From positions 271,418,045 through 271,482,044 of the forward strand of contig NC_059072.1 in the NCBI RefSeq assembly GCF_020497125.1: 64,000 bases of DNA, read 5' to 3'. The notes under the pieces are model-generated. The model ran no database searches. It had not been told where the DNA came from and saw only the letters and a list, made by a program, of their open reading frames with translations. Positions within the stretch are counted from its first letter, which is position 1, and each line of letters starts with the position of its first letter. This DNA is from Mauremys mutica (lineage: Eukaryota; Chordata; Testudines; Geoemydidae). This document shows, piece by piece, positions 57,978 to 64,000 of this stretch. A program made the position numbers and the translations under genes.

Positions 57978-58124
57978 TGGCCAGGAATGGCGAACCACGG
58001 CCACAGGGAGCTATGGGGGGCTGTGCCTGTGAACGGTCAACATCCGCAAAATGTCTTATGGCCTGCAATCAGCTTACCCTGATGGGCTGCATGTGGCCCG
58101 CAGGCTGGCGGTTGTCCACCACTG
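57978..58124. mobile_element. Fragment of a family B-like hAT MITE (diverged, right half)
   Basis: ggccaggaatggcgaaccac then acggccacagggagctatgg echoes the family-B centre (ggcgaaccgcggccagtggg). The right end tggcggttgtccaccactg is a variant terminus. It abuts the broken end of the CR1, as the half copy at 8630 does. Confidence 0.65.
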
Positions 58125-59281
58125 CCCTAGAAGCTACTTGACTACTTGGCTATTACTATTTTGAAGGAATATAGCATCTCCCACTTGATTCCTCAGTATG
58201 ACCTAAATGTTAAAAAGAAAACTTTCTAGTGAAGTCTTTTGTGAATACCATATAATGGTAGCCCTTCCTTTCAGTTATTTTTGCAATGGTTTTATTTCCT
58301 TAGCCATTTTGTATGTTCTGGGTGGTGCATTTTAACATATTCTCAGTAAGGCCTCAAGAGTTTAACAAGAAAATGTCTAGTAATTTTCAGTATCTCCTTT
58401 CTTGTGTTTTTCACCACTCAGGTTACTCATGCTATTCCTTGTGGTGAATTGACAAGAAGTAGTGGAGAAGTAGCAGGGCAATGCTGAAAAATGCTGATTG
58501 GTGTTAAATTGGCCTTCCCATTTTTGCTGTTTTTCAAATTTAGAGGAAAAAATCAACAGTGAGTAAGACATAGAAATTAGAAGATATTTTCCACTGAGTT
58601 TGTAACAAATTCATCCTGGGAATAATTCTAAAGAATTACACCAGTGAGGAATTCTGACCAATGAGTTTAAACTGAAAACCTAAATTATAATATAAAACTC
58701 CTGTGTGCATTTTAAAGTACATTTGTGTATTTGCAAATATAATTTGCCAAAATTTAATTATAAAATATTTGTAATACAGTTGCAAAATTAACTATAAACT
58801 GCTGCAGCATGAAAAACTATAGTTTAGGTGATTGCTTAAATAATTGATACATGTGTTATTTTCCCCACATTCTCATTTCATGGACTTCTCTATATCAGGA
58901 TGGGTACCCCAACTACATAATACTCAATTAAACTAACATTTAGAACACTAACTATAGCTAGAGGAATTAGCACTATTTCATTGCAATTGTGATTGAACAC
59001 TAACATCACAGTATTCAATAATAAAGAAGCAGCCTTCATTTACAGCATGTGTAGTGCATGGGGAAGCTGGTTAATTTCAGAGTGTAGATCAGGAGACTTC
59101 TCTCATAACACTTCTACTGATGCTGCCACTTGTGATGGCTAAAGGTGCACCTTTCCCATTCTCTATTAGTTTTAAGTACATGTTTGCTCATTGGAAATAA
59201 AATGCATGACTATTTTTTCTTGCGTCAAATAAGGAAAAACATACTGAAGTTCTCAAAAATTTACCCTTGATCCAGAACATT
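58125..59281. other. Intronic sequence, nothing recognised
   Basis: AT-rich; no features recognised. Confidence 0.5.
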
Positions 59282-59289
59282 ACAAAATA

Positions 59290-59657
59290 CAGGGCCGGCT
59301 CTACTATTTTTGGTGCCCCAAGCAGTGCGCTGAATTGCTGCCACGGACGGCGGGAGCCGTCCATGTGCCGTTAGGGTGGCACGCTCGTTTCCGCGGCGGC
59401 GGCAATTCGGAGGCAGCTTCTGTCTTCAACCAGAAGACAGAAGCTGCGCTGCCACGGACAGCTGAACATAGAAGCTGCCGCCGAATTGCCACCGCCATGG
59501 AGACGCGCGTGCCGCCCTAATGGCACACGGACTGCCCCCGCCATTCGCAGCGGCAATTCGGCGCGCTACTTGGGGGCAAAAACACACGGACTGCCGCCCC
59601 TTGCAGATTGCCGCCCCAAGCTCCTGTTTGGGATGCTGGTGCCTGGATCTGGCCCTG
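59290..59657. mobile_element. GC-rich hAT-like MITE (family A relative) with exact 8-bp target duplication
   Basis: Starts cagggccggctctactattt and ends gtgcctggatctggccctg. Flanking acaaaata occurs at 59282-59289 and 59658-59665. The interior (ggcggcaattcgg and its complements, plus cttctgtcttcaaccagaag, a hairpin) is a GC-rich palindromic mosaic like family A. Confidence 0.94.
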
Positions 59658-59762
59658 ACAAAATAGAAGGTGTGCGAAAACAAAAATGAAACTGGCCTGT
59701 GGTAAAGGAGTTTTGGGAAGGAACAAAAATTAATTGTCTGAGTGGAGGAATATGTTATACAT

Positions 59763-60282
59763 AGGGCCCTACTAAATTCGTGGCCATGAAAAACATGTCA
59801 CGGACCATGAAATCTGGCCTCCCCTTGTGAAATCTGAATAGTATATGTTAAAAGTACACAAAAGGCCAGATTTCACGGGGACAGGGGGAGAGGACAGGAT
59901 CAGCATTTCTCAAACTGGGGGTCCTGACCCAAAAGAAGGTTATGGGGGGGGAGTCTCGATGTTATTGTAGGGAAGCATGGTATTGACACCCTTACTTCTG
60001 TGCTGCTTTCAGAGCTGGGTAGCCAGAGAGCAGAGGCTGCTGGCCAGGCGCCAGCTCTGAAGGAAGTGCCCCAACAGCAGTGGTGCAGAAGTAAGGGTGG
60101 CAATACCATACCATGCCACCCTTACTTCTGCGCTGCTGCCTTCAGGGCTAGGTCAGGATCCCTACAGTTACAACACCATGGAATTTCAGATTCAAATATC
60201 TAAAATCATGAAATTTACAATTTTTAAAATCCTATGACTGGGAAATTGACCAAAATGGACCATGAAATTGGTAGGGCCCTAA
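59763..60282. mobile_element. TIR element (agggccctac ends) with 8-bp target duplication
   Basis: Left end agggccctactaaattcgtg; the complement of the right end reads ttagggccctaccaatttca. ttatacat occurs at 59755-59762 and 60283-60290. The interior repeats a cacccttacttctgcgctgc block three times in both orientations (near 59978, 60078-60096 inverted, 60117). It is a nonautonomous element, probably hAT-mobilised. Confidence 0.85.
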
Positions 60283-60290
60283 TTATACAT

Positions 60291-61917
60291 CATCAATAGC
60301 CCTATATATTGTGAGAGAGACTTAAAGAAATCCAGTCAAATGGAAACCCAATCGAAATCCATTCATTGGTTATAAGACATGTTTTGTCCTTTTTTCCTTA
60401 ACTACTAGTTGGAAATGAAATAGGTAGGTGCATAGCTGATGTTTGTGATGTTTGCTAATACATTTCTTTAATATTCAAGGAGGGGGGGTAGTCTTTGATT
60501 ACGTGTTCATTCTTTCCTCTGATAATTTAACTCCATAAAAATCTCAATCTACAAAACAAAACATGTATTTTACTTTAAAAACTTGAAAATAAAGATAAAT
60601 ATATTAAAATCCCCTCTGACAGTTTTATCTTTGTGGCCAGGGGCTCACAGTATCCACAACAATAGAATCTTATAAAAATCCACAGACAGACAGACAGACA
60701 GACAGAGTGGTGTGAAGCTAGGTGGCACTATTCAAAATGTACATATGTAAGTTAATAAATGTTCCTCCCCTGAAAATCTTACACAGCTTCTCTAAGCTTT
60801 CTTTGGTCCAATAAAATGTTGCATAATAGAGCAGGGTGGAGTTAGGTACTTGACTACACCTTGGGGAGAAGGTAATTAAGCTAGCAAACACTGGGCCTCC
60901 TGGGAACACCAGTTTTTAAGCAGAGCTCCCTAGTGAGGGGCTGTAGCCCACAGAGCTAGCTTGAAGGTATTGTACATAGCAATAACACAAGAAACCTATA
61001 GGCCTACATTCTGTCAGACATTATCTTGAGCAGTTACCATAAGGCTTTGAGGCCTATGAGCCTGAGCATGAGTGAGTTACCTAACAGTGACTCTGAGTTA
61101 CTGGGTAACTGTGAATATTATGTTTAGAGGATTTTTGTATAAAATGATACCAGGTAACCACAGGAATATGAACTGATACCAGCTTTTGGATATTTTTGGC
61201 TAGGAGCATCCACAGGTACGTAACCACACATTTGCCTTGACCATGAATTGACATATATGGTCATAAGCTGAGATCACTAATACACTAACCTATAGGATAA
61301 GGACACCTGGACATTAGTACAGTGAGGAAATACAAATAAGGAAGAGGAGGAAAACCCCTATTAAATATGCTTTAGACATTATAAAAAAAGTTGTATCCTA
61401 GGCTGTGTGCTTAGGGAGGGAAAAATGTAGCCCTTGGGAGGTGGCAGGATGACAGCCATTGGCAATAGTGATGAGGAAGGTGATGGTGATGAGGATAATG
61501 GCTAACATCTCAGGTTGTTCTGCCAGGGATGGTGTGAGTATGGAGGCTCAGATGTACGTTCTGTATTATCTCTATCTACCTTGCTGGGTTAGAGTGTTTG
61601 TGACTTTGCTAATTGCATCAATAAAACTATTACAAATGCAGAAGGGTTTTCTTAAGTGTGAGTTCACTTAGGAACAGTACACATCGGGTTTCCCGACTGA
61701 GCAGTAACTTTAATAATAATACTGGGCCTGATCTTGGGACAAGAACCTACTAGCCCTCTGAGTTTTAACTGGGAGGAGGAGACAAAGGGAGCAGTCAAGC
61801 AGTCTGGGTGGATCTAATGGACTACATGAAACCTAATATGCGATGAGAGAAGTGATGTAACTAGATATGTGATACTGCTGTACAGCTGTTAAAGGAAAAG
61901 TATAATGTGGTTCAGCT
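60291..61917. other. Intronic sequence, nothing recognised beyond a simple repeat
   Basis: It contains a (CAGA)n run at 60682-60706. No exon, RNA gene or element boundary seen. Confidence 0.45.
60682..60706. repeat. (CAGA)n microsatellite
   Basis: Six near-perfect CAGA units in a row. Confidence 0.95.
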
Positions 61918-62912
61918 AAGGTAGCCAACTTTCTACTCACACAAAACCAACACCCTTGCCCTGCCCCCTGCCCTGCCCCTCATCTGAGGCCCTGCCCCTG
62001 CCCTGCCCCTTCTCGTAGGTCTTGCCCCCCTGCTCACTCCATCCCCCCCTCCCTCTCTTGCTCACTCTCCCCACCCTCACTCACTCAGTCATTTTCACCA
62101 GGCTGGCTCAAGGAGTTGGGATGCAGGAGGGGTAAGAGCTCCAGCTGGTAGTGCGGGCTCTGGAGTGGGGTCAGAAATGAGGGATTCAGGATACAGGAGG
62201 GGGCTCTGGACTGAGGCACTGGGTTGGGATGCAGGAGGGGGTGAGGACTCTGGCTGGGGGTGTGAGCTCTGGGGCCAGGGACAAGAGGTATGGGGTACAG
62301 GAGGGTGCTCTGGGCTCGGGCTGAGAGGTTCAGAGTGCAATAGGGTGCTCCAGGCAGGGGATGAGGGGATCGGAGTTCAGGAGGGGGAGAGGGCTCTTGG
62401 GTGGGACTGGGGATGAGGGGTTTGGGATGAAGGCTGAGGCTGAGGGGTTTGGAGGGTGGGAGGGGGATCAGGGCTGGAACAGGGGGTTGGGGTACAGGAG
62501 GGGAGCAGTGCTTACCTCAAGCAGCTCCTGGAAGCAGTGGCATGTCCCCCCTCTGGCTCCTACATAGAGGCGTGGCCAGGCAGCTCTGCATGCTATCCCG
62601 TCCACAGGTGCCACCCCCGCAGCGCCCATTGGCTGCAGTTCCTGGCCAATGGGAGCTACGTAGCCAGCACTTGGGCCGTGGGCAGTATGCGGTGCCACCT
62701 GGCTGCCTCTACACATAGGAGCCAGAGGGGGGACATGCTGCTGCTTCTGAGAGCTGTGCGGAGCCACAGAAGGCAGGGAGCCTGCCTTAGCCCCGCTGTG
62801 CCGCCTATCAGACTTTTAATGGCCCGGTCAGCGGTACTGATCGGAGCCGCCAGGTTCCCTTTTCAACCAGGAGTTCCGGTTGAAAACCAGACACCTGGCA
62901 AACCTAGTGGCT
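61918..62912. mobile_element. GC-rich nonautonomous element with a G-rich minisatellite
   Basis: The left end (aaggtagccaactttctact, cacacaaaaccaaca) and the complement of the right end (ctaggtttgccaggtgtctg, gttttcaacc) are imperfect inverted repeats. The core (62100-62510) is a G-rich tandem array of ~30-40-bp units of ggatgcaggagggggctctg type, preceded by a C-rich strand (gccctgccccctgccctgcc). Open frames in this region are by-products of the repeat. I recognise this element type as abundant in turtle genomes. Confidence 0.65.
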
Positions 62913-63694
62913 CCACATCATAAGCAGCTAACATTCTGTGGCCTCAAACATTCTGTGTAAAGTAGCATAATTTTGGGAGAGTGATGCCCCACATATGACT
63001 AGCTTTTAATGAAAAGTAAATGTATTCTAAATAGGAGAAAAAACTTACTCAGAGTAATATATTGTGTTGCACTCTTATTTGAGGCCTAACTTTGGAAGTT
63101 GTATATGATTTGTCCAGATATCCCTTACAATACTTCCAAAAAACCATGAATAGGGATGTCCAGATTACTGCTCTGATTTGTGGGCAGCATGTGTTCCCTA
63201 CGTACTTAATTTTTGTGTTAGTCATGCCTGCTAACAAATTTGAGAGTTCAGAGTATTGGGTGAGGGGGAGGGAAGTCATGAATAGTGAAGGAGTTGCACT
63301 TCCAGCTCTCACCTCTAGTCCATGGAGACAATCATTCCTGATAACCACATGACAGTAAGAAAAGGATGTGGAACCACTCAACACATTGCTCTGGCAAGGA
63401 AAATAATGTGTCACCACAGTGGTTTCTGAATTGATTGCCTTGGTTTCCTGAAGTTCTCAGATCATCTGTTGTCAACCAACCAGTTCAGCCCAATATATTG
63501 CATTTACCTATAGATAAATACCACTCCAGTAATAGCCACTAAATACTTTCAGATACATAAGACGTAGCAGAAAAAAAATTCCTTCCACTAGTTAATCAGA
63601 GATAAGGTCAAGAAGAACCTGGCTCTGTGTGTTCAAGTGTCTCTGGTAACTGCAGGATAATTCTGAATTGGTTTTAATTGTTAGGTGAAAAAGC
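62913..63694. other. Intronic sequence, nothing recognised
   Basis: No recognised features. Confidence 0.45.
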
Positions 63695-63702
63695 CACTAA
63701 AT

Positions 63703-63973
63703 CAGGGGTCGGCAACCTCTTGCACGCAGCTCGCTAAGGTAAGCACCCTGGCAGGCCAGGCCAGTTTGTTTACCTGCCGTGTCCGCAGGTTTGGCCGATC
63801 ACGGCTCCCACTGGCCGTGGTTTGCCGTCCCAGGCCAATGGGTGCGGCGGGAAGTGGCCCGGGCGAGGGATGTGCTGGTCGTGGCTTCCCACCACCCCCA
63901 TTGGCTTGGGACGGAGAACCGCAGCCAGTGGGAGCGGCGATCAGCCGAACCCACCAGAGGTTGCCGACCTCTG
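63703..63973. mobile_element. hAT-like MITE family B copy with an internal deletion
   Basis: Starts caggggtcggcaacctcttg and ends accagaggttgccgacctctg. It is 271 bp against 334 bp for the full copies. The missing ~60 bp lie on the right arm, just before gaggttgccgac. Flanks cactaaat (63695-63702) and aactaaat (63974-63981) agree at 7 of 8 positions. Confidence 0.9.
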
Positions 63974-64000
63974 AACTAAATAAACATTCTTATCTGCATA

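Noticed and set aside
62095..62923. Several 80-155 codon open frames
   Set aside because: They follow the G-rich minisatellite of a nonautonomous element, with repetitive Gly/Trp or Ser/Pro content and no domain.
1..64000. CRISPR arrays, prophage or bacterial operons
   Set aside because: No spaced direct repeats of CRISPR type and no bacterial gene structure; the spliced exon and the LINE/SINE content show vertebrate nuclear DNA.

Overview
This window reads as vertebrate, most likely turtle (Testudines), genomic DNA. It is AT-rich, with no operon-like gene packing. It is full of transposable elements in combinations I associate with turtles and other non-avian reptiles: many CR1 LINEs, a DIRS-type retrotransposon, PIF/Harbinger elements, CORE-SINEs, LTRs and several GC-rich, strongly palindromic hAT-like MITEs. 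The species assignment is an inference from repeat content.

Only one convincing host coding exon is present. It is a 121-bp minus-strand exon at 13746-13866 with canonical splice sites, encoding a C-terminal part of a glypican, best matching glypican-5 (GPC5). GPC5 is known for huge introns, so the window is best read as one small exon inside two very long introns. The downstream intron covers 1-13745 and the upstream intron covers 13867-64000.

Layout. 1-13.7 kb: GC-rich repeat, several hAT-like MITEs (three with exact or near-exact 8-bp target duplications), three CR1 pieces, a TIR element with GC-rich cargo and two solo LTRs. 13.7-23 kb: the GPC5 exon, a perfect 43-bp palindrome, a CR1 with a readable reverse transcriptase and an inverted 3' stub, and a decayed RTE/I-like LINE split by a hAT element. 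23-27.4 kb: a decayed Tx1/L1-like LINE with ORF1, endonuclease and reverse transcriptase remnants, then a possible LTR. 28.9-36.5 kb: a DIRS-like tyrosine-recombinase retrotransposon with inverted termini and an internal complementary region, interrupted by a CR1 that is itself interrupted by a GC-rich element. 36.5-40.8 kb: a two-gene PIF/Harbinger transposon (Myb/SANT protein on plus, HARBI1-like nuclease on minus) inserted into a related palindromic MITE, with a further MITE alongside. 41-64 kb: sparse intronic sequence with a Ty3/Gypsy-like gag relic, CORE-SINEs, one LTR, another CR1 and several MITEs.

Apart from the GPC5 exon the coding sequences all belong to mobile elements and nearly all carry stops or frameshifts. 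The most interesting structures are the DIRS element with its junction-like internal repeat, the Harbinger element with an additional antisense open exon inside the Myb intron, and the nested insertions whose target duplications let the insertion order be read.
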